DNA of 8,166 bases, from assembly GCA_910585395.1 (NCBI GenBank), contig CAJUCK010000065.1, forward strand, positions 1-8,166, written 5' to 3'. Source of the DNA: an uncultured Lachnospiraceae bacterium (GTDB lineage: Bacteria; Bacillota; Clostridia; Lachnospirales; Lachnospiraceae). The position numbers and the translations under genes were made by a program. Below the pieces are notes generated by a model. That model did not search any database, was not told the DNA's origin, and saw only the letters and a list, made by a program, of their open reading frames with translations. Positions within the stretch are counted from its first letter, which is position 1, and the number at the start of each line of letters is the position of its first letter. Shown here piece by piece: positions 1-6,628 of the stretch.

Positions 1-930
1 AGACATGGTAATCACATCCATATTGCCGCCGCTTAAAATAGACACTACGCGCTTATTTTTCACATTTAGATGCCGGAGAGCCGCAACCGTGAGAAGACCA
101 GAATTTTCTACGACCATTTTATGGTTTTCCACCATATCCAGAAACGCCACCACCAGTTCATCGTCTTCCACAGTAATAATTCCATCCAGATTCTCTTGAA
201 TATAAGGAAAAATATTTTCTCCCGGAGTTTTCACAGCCGTACCGTCTGCTATGGTGCTGACTCCCGGCAGAGTCACTACTTTTCCAGCCTCAAAAGAAGC
301 CTGCATACAGCTGGCACCTGCCGGCTCCACGCCAATCACTTTTATCTTAGGATTTAAAAGCTTGGCGAGGGTAGATACTCCAGTGGCAAGCCCGCCCCCT
401 CCTATGGGAACCAGAATATATTCTACCAGTGGAAGTTCTTTGAAAATCTCCATAGCAATGGTTCCCTGTCCAGTGGCAACTGCAAGATCGTCAAAGGGAT
501 GAATAAAGGTATACCCATGTTTCTCCGCCAGTTCATAAGCCTTATTGCACGCCTCATCATAAACATCTCCGTACAATACCACCTCTGCGCCATAGCCTTT
601 GGTGCGGTTTACCTTGATCAAAGGTGTAGTCGTAGGCATAACAATGGTTGCCTTAACCCCGAAGCACTTTGCAGCATAAGCGACTCCCTGTGCATGATTT
701 CCTGCAGAAGCAGTAATCAGCCCTTTTTCCCGCTCTTCTTCTGTCAGGGTACTAATTTTATAGTAAGATCCACGCACCTTATATGCTCCGGTAAACTGCA
801 TATTTTCTGGTTTCAAATATACTTTATTTTCTGTCAGATCACTTAAGTAGTCACTGTACACCAGCTTTGTTTCCAGTGTTACCTCCTTTACAATCCTGCT
901 TGCCTCTTCAAATTTATCCAATGTCAGCAT
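1..930 (-). CDS. ilvA: Threonine ammonia-lyase (threonine dehydratase), 3' end cut off by the window
   Basis: This PLP enzyme deaminates L-threonine to 2-oxobutanoate and ammonia, which either opens isoleucine synthesis or serves threonine catabolism. The 310 visible codons are open and in frame to the window edge. Visible fold-type II motifs are the cofactor lysine K51 in TGAYKVRG, the substrate loop SAGNH at 75-79, the glycine phosphate-binding loop GGGG at 177-180, and SGGN at 300-303 near the cofactor ring. Relatives of this type run to about 400 residues with a C-terminal ACT domain, so roughly 90 residues are expected beyond the left edge; that domain is not seen here. The ATG is chosen because AGGAGA lies 9 nt upstream; an in-frame GTG at 937-939 sits too close to that site. 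It follows ftsY by 37 nt with no terminator, so co-transcription is likely. Whether it is biosynthetic (ilvA) or catabolic (tdcB-like) cannot be decided without the C-terminus. Confidence 0.93.
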   Translation of the reverse strand, partial: MLTLDKFEEASRIVKEVTLETKLVYSDYLSDLTENKVYLKPENMQFTGAYKVRGSYYKISTLTEEEREKGLITASAGNHAQGVAYAAKCFGVKATIVMPTTTPLIKVNRTKGYGAEVVLYGDVYDEACNKAYELAEKHGYTFIHPFDDLAVATGQGTIAMEIFKELPLVEYILVPIGGGGLATGVSTLAKLLNPKIKVIGVEPAGASCMQASFEAGKVVTLPGVSTIADGTAVKTPGENIFPYIQENLDGIITVEDDELVVAFLDMVENHKMVVENSGLLTVAALRHLNVKNKRVVSILSGGNMDVITMS

Positions 931-939
931 CTTTCTCAC

Positions 940-945
940 TCTCCT
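940..945 (-). promoter_or_regulatory. Ribosome binding site of the threonine ammonia-lyase gene
   Basis: AGGAGA lies 9 nt before the ATG at 930 in a purine-rich 37-nt gap after ftsY. It fixes the start. The gap shows no hairpin or U run, so nothing visible separates this gene from the ftsY transcript. Confidence 0.7.
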
Positions 946-967
946 GTTCTTTCTTCTGCCTTCCTGA

Positions 968-1909
968 TTATGCTGTCTCTTCGTCTCTAGCGAACAACGC
1001 ATTGACAAACTGTTCCGAATCAAACTTCTGCAGATCATCAATGGTTTCTCCCACACCAATATATTTTACGGGAATCCCCATCTCTGACTGAATGGCCACT
1101 GCAATGCCGCCTTTTGCGGTTCCGTCCATCTTTGTCAAAATAATGCCTGTGATATCTGCCACTTCTGAAAACTGTTTTGCCTGTGACAGTGCATTCTGAC
1201 CTGTGGTTCCGTCCAGAACCACTAATGTCTCCCGAAAAGCATCAGGATATTCTTTTTCCAAAATACGATGAATTTTCTTAAGCTCCTGCATAAGATTTTT
1301 CTTGTTATGAAGCCGCCCTGCCGTATCACAGAGCAGGACGTCTGCATTTCTTGCTTTTGCAGCCGCCACTGCATCATAAACCACAGAAGCGGGATCTGCA
1401 CCCTCCTGGCCGCCGATCATCTCCACTCCAGCACGGTTTGCCCATTCGCCAAGCTGTTCTCCTGCCGCCGCCCGAAAAGTATCTGCTGCTGCGAGAACCA
1501 CTCTCTTCCCCTGATCTTTCAGCTTTCCAGCAAGTTTGCCTACAGAAGTAGTCTTTCCCACTCCATTAACTCCGATTACCAGCACCACAGATTTTTCCTG
1601 CTCAAACCGGTAGGCCGTCTCACCCACATCCATCTGTTCTTTGATACTGGAAATGAGAAGTTCCTTGCAGGCTCCAGGCTCCTTGATATGCTGTTCCTTC
1701 ACTTTCCGTTTTAAATTCTCAATAATTTCTGTAGTGGCATGAATTCCCAAATCTCCCATAATAAGAATTTCTTCTATTTCTTCGTAAAACTCATCATCTA
1801 TTTTGGAAAAACCGCTGAAAATAGAATCAATTCCCGAGACAATGTTATCTCTTGTTTTGGTCAGTCCCTGTACCAGGCGCCTGAAAAATCCTTTCTTTTC
1901 TTCTGCCAT
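968..1909 (-). CDS. ftsY: Signal recognition particle receptor FtsY (SRP-docking GTPase)
   Basis: FtsY is the membrane-associated receptor for the signal recognition particle. It forms a GTP-dependent heterodimer with Ffh and hands ribosomes making membrane proteins to the SecYEG channel. The 313-residue protein has a short basic, amphipathic N-terminus (KKGFFRRLVQGLTKTR, 5-20), a helical N domain to about residue 100, and the G domain after it. The GTPase motifs are in order: P-loop GVNGVGKTT at 113-121, DTFRAAA at 143-149, DTAGR at 195-199, TKMD at 259-262 and GVGE at 285-288. It lacks the long acidic A domain of the E. coli protein, as is usual in Firmicutes. The sequence GVNGVGKTT and the absence of a C-terminal methionine-rich M domain separate it from Ffh. 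It starts 15 nt after the smc stop, with its ribosome binding site touching that stop, so it is in the smc operon. Confidence 0.97.
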   Translation of the reverse strand: MAEEKKGFFRRLVQGLTKTRDNIVSGIDSIFSGFSKIDDEFYEEIEEILIMGDLGIHATTEIIENLKRKVKEQHIKEPGACKELLISSIKEQMDVGETAYRFEQEKSVVLVIGVNGVGKTTSVGKLAGKLKDQGKRVVLAAADTFRAAAGEQLGEWANRAGVEMIGGQEGADPASVVYDAVAAAKARNADVLLCDTAGRLHNKKNLMQELKKIHRILEKEYPDAFRETLVVLDGTTGQNALSQAKQFSEVADITGIILTKMDGTAKGGIAVAIQSEMGIPVKYIGVGETIDDLQKFDSEQFVNALFARDEETA

Positions 1910-1917
1910 AATTTCAC

Positions 1918-1925
1918 TTCCTTCC
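1918..1925 (-). promoter_or_regulatory. Ribosome binding site of ftsY, overlapping the smc stop codon
   Basis: GGAAGGAA ends 8 nt before the ftsY ATG, and its first base is the last base of the smc TAG stop (1925-1927). Ribosomes finishing smc are thus delivered next to the ftsY start, which favours coupled translation of the two genes. Confidence 0.65.
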
Positions 1926-4900
1926 TACTGTTCTAAATCCTCTTCAATCAGATTTACTGATACCAGCGTGGAGACTCCCTTCTCCTGCATGGTAATTCCG
2001 TAGAGACGGTCTGCCGCCTCCATAGTTCCCCTTCTATGCGTTATCACAATAAACTGTGTGTTTTTCGTCAGCTTATGCAGATATTTTGCAAACCGCCCCA
2101 CATTTGAATCATCTAAAGCCGCCTCAATCTCGTCTAACAGGCAAAAGGGAGAAGGTTTTAAATTCTGTATGGCAAACAAAAGGGAAATTGCTGTCAATGA
2201 TTTCTCACCTCCAGACATCTGCATCATATTCTGCAGCTTTTTGCCTGGAGGCTGAGCAATAATCCGTATTCCGCATTCCAGAATATCTTCATCCTCCACC
2301 AGTTCCAAAGTTCCTTTTCCGCCGCCGAACAGCTCTTTGAACACTTTATTGAATTCTGTCTGTATCTGAGTAAACTTCTCCATAAACTGCTTTCGCATTC
2401 CCACATCCAGTTCCTCAATAATATCCAGAAGAGTCTTCTCTGCTTCCACCAGGTCGTCATGCTGAGTTTTCATAAATACATACCGTTCTGACAAACTTCG
2501 GAAATCCTCAATGGCATTGACATTCACATCTCCTAATTTGCGGATTTCGTTTTTAATCTCTGCAATCATCTTTTTCAATTCTGAGGGATTGTTATATTCC
2601 TGATTCCGAAGTTCCATGGCATTGTGCAGTGTGAGTTCATACTCTTCCCACATATAATTGCTCTGATTATCTGTCTGTTCCTGAAGTTTTTCTTTCTGAC
2701 TGTTCAAACGGTACTGTTCTTTGTCCAGATCGTTGATACGCTTGGAAAATTCTTCCTGCTTCTGGAAAAATCCTCTATATTTTTGTGACATTTCCTCCCG
2801 GTTCTTCTCGCTTTCAGATATTTTTTTCTCAATCTGCTCATGCGCAGCTGCGGACGCTTCAATTGTCCTGCTGAGCTCTTCAATATCCTGCTGTTTTTTC
2901 GCTGCATCTGAATTGGAATCGTCTTTCTCCTGCTTTGCTGCCACAAAATCTGCCTCCAGTTTCTTTAATTCTCCCTGAAGGCGGGAAATGTTTTCTTTCA
3001 GGAAATTCACCTTCTGAATAAGGTTTGCTTCCTCCAGCTGCACCTTAGAGACAGCTCCCTGGCTCTCCTCTGCCAGGCGGTTCTGTCTGTCTAAAATCTG
3101 CTGAAGATTCCTGTTCTCTTCTTCAATTTCCTTCTCTCTTCGGTCTGCCTCCTGAATCTCCTGCTGTATCAGCGCACAGTTTTCACTGATTTCCTTTAAC
3201 TGATATTCCAGTTCCCGGCTCTCCATCTGGAGACTGGAAAACTGACTGTCATTTTCTTCTTTTTGTTCCTTTACGCGGTTCAGATTCATTTTCTCTGTAT
3301 TCTGGGTAAGCATCGCCTGTTTTAAATTCTCCCGGATCTGCTCTGCCTCATCTTTCAATAGCTCTCTTGCAGTCCGAATTTCTTCCAGATAATTCTGGTG
3401 CTTTTCAATGGCAGCTTTTACTGCTTCTGCAGAGTTCTGCAAATCTTCAATTTCACGTTTTCTCCCCAGCAGATTGCTGGTATTTTTAAAAGCGCCGCCT
3501 GTCATGGAACCGCCAGGATTTAAAGATTCTCCTTCCAGAGTCACAATCCTTAAACTATATTGATATTTTCGTGCAAGGGCAACGGCATGATCAATGGTGT
3601 CTACGACATATGTTCTGCCCAGGAGATACGTTTTTAACCCTGTAAACCTGCTGTCTGCCTGGACCAGCTCACTGCCCATGCCGATTACTCCTGGCTCTTT
3701 TAATGCTGCCTGATTTATCTGAGGCATTTTCTTTCCCACACTGGTTAAAGGCAGAAACGTTGCCCGGCCAAAACGATTCTTTTTCAGATATTCAATCATC
3801 TTCTTTGCTGTCACTTCATCGCTGGTGACAATATTCTGAATACTTCCTCCCAAAGCTGTCTCAATCGCAATTTCATACTGCTTGTCCACCTGAATCAAAT
3901 CTGCTACAACGCCCAAAAGTCCAGGCTCTGTGCTTTTCTTCTCCATGACCCGCCGAATGGAATTTCCATAACCGTCATACCGTTCTGCAATATTTATCAG
4001 CGATTCCAGCCTGGACTGTTCTCTGTGATACTGTGCAGTAGCCTGTTCCAATGATTTCCCTGTCTCTGCCTGCTTCTTTTGCCATTCCTGATTCTTCTGC
4101 ACCAGTTTTTGTTCCTGCTCCTGCAGTTCCAGGTAATGTTCTTTTGCCTGCTGGTATTTTTCTTCACATTCTTCCACCATAAACTGCAGCTCTTCCTCTT
4201 CGCTTTTCTGCTCCAGCAAGCGTTTACTGAGCTGCGCTCTGCGAATATTCGCCTGTTCTCGCATGGTATCATAGCGCTGTTGTCTTGCTTTGGTGGAAGC
4301 TTTGCTGTTCAAAAGCTCAATCATCTCGTTCTTGCCGTCTTCCATTCCACGGCTGCAGCGGGCAATTTCCTCTTGAATTTCCTGATACCGAGCCATCACG
4401 TTGCTCTTTTGTTCTTCCACAGATTTCAGCAGGTCGTTTGCCTGGGCAAGTTCTTTCTGAAATCTCTTCTGCTGCTCTGCCCGTTCTGACTTATCTCTGT
4501 TAATTTCCTCCTGACGCGTCTGAAAATGTTCTTCACTCTGCTGCAAAGCATGAATCTGTTCCTTTAAGACATTAATCTGACCTTCCAGCTTCCCCTTAAG
4601 GACGGTTGTATTCCCCAACTCTTCCCTAAGAACTGCCAGTTCTTCATCTTTTTCCTTCATGCTCTGTTCCATCTGCTCATATTCCGCTTTGATACTGTGA
4701 TAGGAGCTGTTGGATTCTTTTAAATCATGATCCACAATCTGAATTTTTTCTTCCAGTTCCTTAGATTGTTCCTGCATCCGTTCCATATCCATTAGGAACA
4801 TATTTACGTCATAAGTTTTTAATTCCTCTCTCTTTCTCAGGTATATTTTTGCTTTCTCTGCCTGGCGTTCCAGTGGTCCTACCTGCTTCTCCAGTTCTGC

Positions 4901-5485
4901 CAGAATATCATTGACGCGCACAAGATTCTGGCGTTCATCTTCCAGCTTCTTCTGAGCCGTGGCTTTTCTCCGCTTATATTTCACGATTCCTGCCGCCTCA
5001 TCAAAGAGCTCCCGCCGTTCCTCTGGTTTTCCACTTAAAATTTTCTCAATCTGCCCCTGTCCGATAATAGAATATCCTTCTTTACCGATACCTGTATCAT
5101 AAAACAGCTCGTTGACATCTTTCAAACGGCAGGCTGTGCCATTTAATAGATATTCACTCTCACCAGAACGGTATACCCGGCGCGCCACTGTCACTTCATT
5201 ATAGTCTACATTCAACTGACGGTCACTGTTATCCAAAGTGATTGCCACATAGGCATAACTCAGCGGTTTCCGGCTCTCTGTCCCTGAAAAAATAACATCC
5301 TGCATGCTGGCGCCTCTAAGCTGCTTCGCTCTCTGCTCTCCTAACACCCAGCGTACTGCATCTGCCACATTGCTCTTCCCACTTCCATTCGGACCCACAA
5401 TTCCAGTGATTCCATTATGGAATTCAAAAAGAATTTTATTTGCAAAAGATTTAAAACCATGGACCTCAATACTTTTTAAATACAT
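1925..5485 (-). CDS. smc: Chromosome segregation protein SMC (condensin ATPase)
   Basis: SMC forms a ring-shaped homodimer that, with ScpA and ScpB, extrudes and organises DNA and helps separate sister chromosomes. The 1186-residue length is typical of bacterial SMC. The N-terminal head half holds Walker A GPNGSGKSN at 31-39 and the arginine-loop region LRGASMQDVIFSG at 56-68. A coiled-coil arm runs from about 170 to 505. The hinge spans about 515-665 and ends in GGSMTGG at 658-664. The returning coil runs from about 670 to 1010. The C-terminal head half holds the signature SGGEKSL at 1091-1097, Walker B with D1118 and catalytic E1119, and the switch histidine H1150. Both arms are about 335-340 residues, as a folded antiparallel arm needs, and no ATPase residue is missing. 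The start overlaps the end of rnc by 10 nt and its ribosome binding site lies inside rnc. The scpA and scpB genes are not in the window. Confidence 0.98.
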   Translation of the reverse strand: MYLKSIEVHGFKSFANKILFEFHNGITGIVGPNGSGKSNVADAVRWVLGEQRAKQLRGASMQDVIFSGTESRKPLSYAYVAITLDNSDRQLNVDYNEVTVARRVYRSGESEYLLNGTACRLKDVNELFYDTGIGKEGYSIIGQGQIEKILSGKPEERRELFDEAAGIVKYKRRKATAQKKLEDERQNLVRVNDILAELEKQVGPLERQAEKAKIYLRKREELKTYDVNMFLMDMERMQEQSKELEEKIQIVDHDLKESNSSYHSIKAEYEQMEQSMKEKDEELAVLREELGNTTVLKGKLEGQINVLKEQIHALQQSEEHFQTRQEEINRDKSERAEQQKRFQKELAQANDLLKSVEEQKSNVMARYQEIQEEIARCSRGMEDGKNEMIELLNSKASTKARQQRYDTMREQANIRRAQLSKRLLEQKSEEEELQFMVEECEEKYQQAKEHYLELQEQEQKLVQKNQEWQKKQAETGKSLEQATAQYHREQSRLESLINIAERYDGYGNSIRRVMEKKSTEPGLLGVVADLIQVDKQYEIAIETALGGSIQNIVTSDEVTAKKMIEYLKKNRFGRATFLPLTSVGKKMPQINQAALKEPGVIGMGSELVQADSRFTGLKTYLLGRTYVVDTIDHAVALARKYQYSLRIVTLEGESLNPGGSMTGGAFKNTSNLLGRKREIEDLQNSAEAVKAAIEKHQNYLEEIRTARELLKDEAEQIRENLKQAMLTQNTEKMNLNRVKEQKEENDSQFSSLQMESRELEYQLKEISENCALIQQEIQEADRREKEIEEENRNLQQILDRQNRLAEESQGAVSKVQLEEANLIQKVNFLKENISRLQGELKKLEADFVAAKQEKDDSNSDAAKKQQDIEELSRTIEASAAAHEQIEKKISESEKNREEMSQKYRGFFQKQEEFSKRINDLDKEQYRLNSQKEKLQEQTDNQSNYMWEEYELTLHNAMELRNQEYNNPSELKKMIAEIKNEIRKLGDVNVNAIEDFRSLSERYVFMKTQHDDLVEAEKTLLDIIEELDVGMRKQFMEKFTQIQTEFNKVFKELFGGGKGTLELVEDEDILECGIRIIAQPPGKKLQNMMQMSGGEKSLTAISLLFAIQNLKPSPFCLLDEIEAALDDSNVGRFAKYLHKLTKNTQFIVITHRRGTMEAADRLYGITMQEKGVSTLVSVNLIEEDLEQ

Positions 5486-6192
5486 GTACTCCCTCCATTA
5501 TTCTGTGGGAGCTGATGTTTTAATTTCAACAGCGTCTGATAGGCAGCCTCCTGTTCCGCACTCTTCTTCGTTCTGCCTGTTCCCTGCCCATATACAGTAT
5601 TCCCAATCCTTGCCTCTACCAAAAATTTCTTATCATGATCCGGACCTTCTTCACTGACCAGAAAATACTGAAGCTGTTCATCATAATTCCCCTGTACTAC
5701 TTCCTGCAGGATAGTCTTGCTATCAAAAAAGAGCTGTTTATGCTCAATATCATTTAACACAAAGCGAAAAATAAACTCTTTTGCACTAGCAAAACCACCG
5801 TCCAGATAAACTGCTCCAATCACCGCTTCCAAAGCATCCGATAAAATGGACTTCCGCTCTCTGCCCCCAGTCTGGTCTTCTCCTTTTCCAAGAAGAAGGT
5901 ATTTTCCCAGATTCAGTTCTCTGGTGCAGAAAGCAAGGGTAGGTTCACAAACCATGCTTGCCCGAAGCCTTGTGAGTTCTCCTTCTGGATAATTTGGATA
6001 TCTGTGGTACAAAAATTCACTGGAAACAATTTCAAGCACTGCGTCTCCCAGAAATTCCAGCCGTTCATTATCTGCCTGTCTCCCCAAATGGCGTTCATTG
6101 GCATAGGAACTGTGGGTCAATGCCTGGCACAGCAGCTTTCTATTCTGAAACTTATAACCTATCTTTTCTTCAAATTCTTTCTGCAATTTCAT
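5476..6192 (-). CDS. rnc: Ribonuclease III
   Basis: RNase III cuts double-stranded RNA, processing ribosomal RNA precursors and structured mRNAs and turning over sense-antisense duplexes. The 238-residue protein has the normal two domains. The catalytic domain carries the signature ERLEFLGDAVL at 43-53, and the metal-binding acids E43, E46, D50, E70, D119 and E122 line up with those of the E. coli enzyme. The double-stranded RNA binding domain covers about 158-226 and ends in the lysine-bearing KKSAEQEAA at 209-217. The enzyme should therefore be active. The ATG has only a modest ribosome binding site (GAAAGG, 8 nt upstream at 6201-6206), weaker than the GGAGG sites of plsX, acpP and smc, which suggests low translation. 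The nearest upstream ATG is out of frame. The 130-nt leader before it holds two hairpins that could limit expression. Confidence 0.97.
   Translation of the reverse strand: MKLQKEFEEKIGYKFQNRKLLCQALTHSSYANERHLGRQADNERLEFLGDAVLEIVSSEFLYHRYPNYPEGELTRLRASMVCEPTLAFCTRELNLGKYLLLGKGEDQTGGRERKSILSDALEAVIGAVYLDGGFASAKEFIFRFVLNDIEHKQLFFDSKTILQEVVQGNYDEQLQYFLVSEEGPDHDKKFLVEARIGNTVYGQGTGRTKKSAEQEAAYQTLLKLKHQLPQNNGGSTCI
5488..5495 (-). promoter_or_regulatory. Ribosome binding site of smc, inside the end of rnc
   Basis: GGAGGGAG is read as part of the Gly-Gly-Ser codons near the RNase III C-terminus, a few bases before the smc ATG at 5483-5485. The smc start lies 10 nt inside rnc in another frame, so ribosomes ending rnc can restart on smc. 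This is a standard translational coupling layout. Confidence 0.75.
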
Positions 6193-6224
6193 ATCCTTTA
6201 CCTTTCATACTTCACATATTACAG

Positions 6225-6243
6225 AAAAAATGCGCTTGCATTT
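6225..6243 (-). terminator. Weak intrinsic terminator-like hairpin between acpP and rnc
   Basis: On the minus strand AAATGC and GCATTT form a 6-bp stem around the tetraloop AAGC, followed directly by more T (six T in a row at 6225-6230, three of them in the stem). This is the shape of a rho-independent terminator, but the stem has only two G-C pairs and the free U run is three bases. I infer at most partial termination, letting some transcripts stop after acpP and some continue into rnc-smc-ftsY. It could also be only a 3' stabilising hairpin. Confidence 0.4.
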
Positions 6244-6245
6244 AA

Positions 6246-6294
6246 ATAAGGGCAGCTAAAAGAGACATTTAAACTTTCTTTCAGACACCCTTAT
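6246..6294 (-). other. Long imperfect RNA hairpin in the rnc leader
   Basis: The minus-strand RNA can pair ATAAGGG (6288-6294) with CCCTTAT (6246-6252). Then, past a 3x3 internal loop, CTGAAAGA (6277-6284) pairs with TCTTTTAG (6256-6263) around a 13-nt loop. One inner pair is a G-U wobble that exists only in the minus-strand RNA; the plus-strand copy would have an A-C mismatch there. That supports a structure selected in the acpP-rnc transcript. It sits 29 nt after the acpP stop and about 50 nt before the rnc start. It may be an RNase III target, a 3' stabiliser for acpP mRNA, or chance; pairing was worked out by eye. Confidence 0.5.
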
Positions 6295-6322
6295 CCTTTT
6301 ATCACTGCCATTCAATTAAATA

Positions 6323-6553
6323 CTAATTCAGCGCATTTTTAATCTGTTCTACTGCATCGCCTACTGTTACAATCTTCTCTGCTTCCTCGTTGGCAATTTC
6401 AATATCAAATTCTTCTTCCAGTCCCATGATAATCTGGAAAATATCCAGAGAATCTGCGCCCAGATCATCTACGAATGTAGTATCCATTGTGATCTCTTCC
6501 ACGTCAACGTTCAATACCTCTGCAATGATTTTTTTCAGTTTTTCAAATTCCAT
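6323..6553 (-). CDS. acpP: Acyl carrier protein
   Basis: Acyl carrier protein carries growing fatty acyl chains on a 4'-phosphopantetheine arm through all steps of type II fatty acid synthesis, and delivers acyl groups to PlsX and other acyltransferases in the cytosol. The 76-residue product is normal in length and strongly acidic. It has the attachment serine S35 in GADSLD (32-37), followed by the recognition helix rich in glutamate (GLEEEFDIEI, 44-53) that docks partner enzymes. A longer reading from an ATG at 6572-6574 adds seven residues but has no ribosome binding site. The ATG at 6551-6553 has GGAGG 5 nt upstream and gives the usual N-terminus, so it is chosen. It lies between plsX, whose enzyme uses acyl-ACP, and rnc, a gene order common in Firmicutes. 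The flanking hairpins may let it be made in larger amounts than its neighbours. Confidence 0.97.
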   Translation of the reverse strand: MEFEKLKKIIAEVLNVDVEEITMDTTFVDDLGADSLDIFQIIMGLEEEFDIEIANEEAEKIVTVGDAVEQIKNALN

Positions 6554-6558
6554 GATTT

Positions 6559-6563
6559 CCTCC
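6559..6563 (-). promoter_or_regulatory. Ribosome binding site that decides the acpP start
   Basis: GGAGG lies 5 nt before the ATG at 6553. The upstream in-frame ATG at 6574 is preceded by an A-rich stretch without such a site, so the shorter 76-residue protein is the likely product. Confidence 0.75.
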
Positions 6564-6586
6564 AATTCATACATTTTTCATCACTG

Positions 6587-6602
6587 AAAACCCGCCCAGC
6601 GG
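6587..6602 (-). terminator. Small GC hairpin with U run before acpP (possible partial terminator)
   Basis: CCGC and GCGG pair around TGG and are followed by GTTTT on the minus strand, a compact terminator-like shape with a short U run. Its left arm is part of the right arm of the hairpin at 6598-6620, so only one of the two can form at a time. With a 4-bp stem (5 with a G-U pair) and four U, it can be only a weak stop, if any. Confidence 0.25.
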
Positions 6603-6620
6603 AGTATTTCCACGTCCGCT
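6598..6620 (-). other. Hairpin just after plsX, exclusive with the next one
   Basis: AGCGGA (6615-6620) pairs perfectly with TCCGCT (6598-6603), and GT/AC can add two more pairs past a bulged C, leaving a 6-nt loop. It begins 8 nt after the plsX stop. No U run follows directly, so it is not itself a terminator. It could protect the plsX mRNA end, or act as the anti-terminator arm of a simple two-state switch with the hairpin at 6587-6602. Confidence 0.4.
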
Positions 6621-6628
6621 TTTGCTCC

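Noticed and set aside
1268..1714. 148-codon open frame on the plus strand across ftsY
   Set aside because: It lies wholly antisense to a clear ftsY, has no ribosome binding site before its ATG, and its product looks like no protein family.
4079..4489. 136-codon plus-strand frame rich in Phe and Leu, resembling a membrane protein
   Set aside because: It is the reverse reading of the SMC coiled coil: Glu, Lys and Gln codons read backwards give Phe, Leu and Cys. It begins with TTG and has no ribosome binding site.
5304..5657. 117-codon plus-strand frame across the rnc-smc junction
   Set aside because: It is antisense to two well supported genes and has no start signals or recognisable motifs.
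6210..6226. TAATAT as a -10 box of a separate rnc promoter
   Set aside because: No acceptable -35 box is found 16-18 nt upstream, and AT-rich gaps give such hexamers often.
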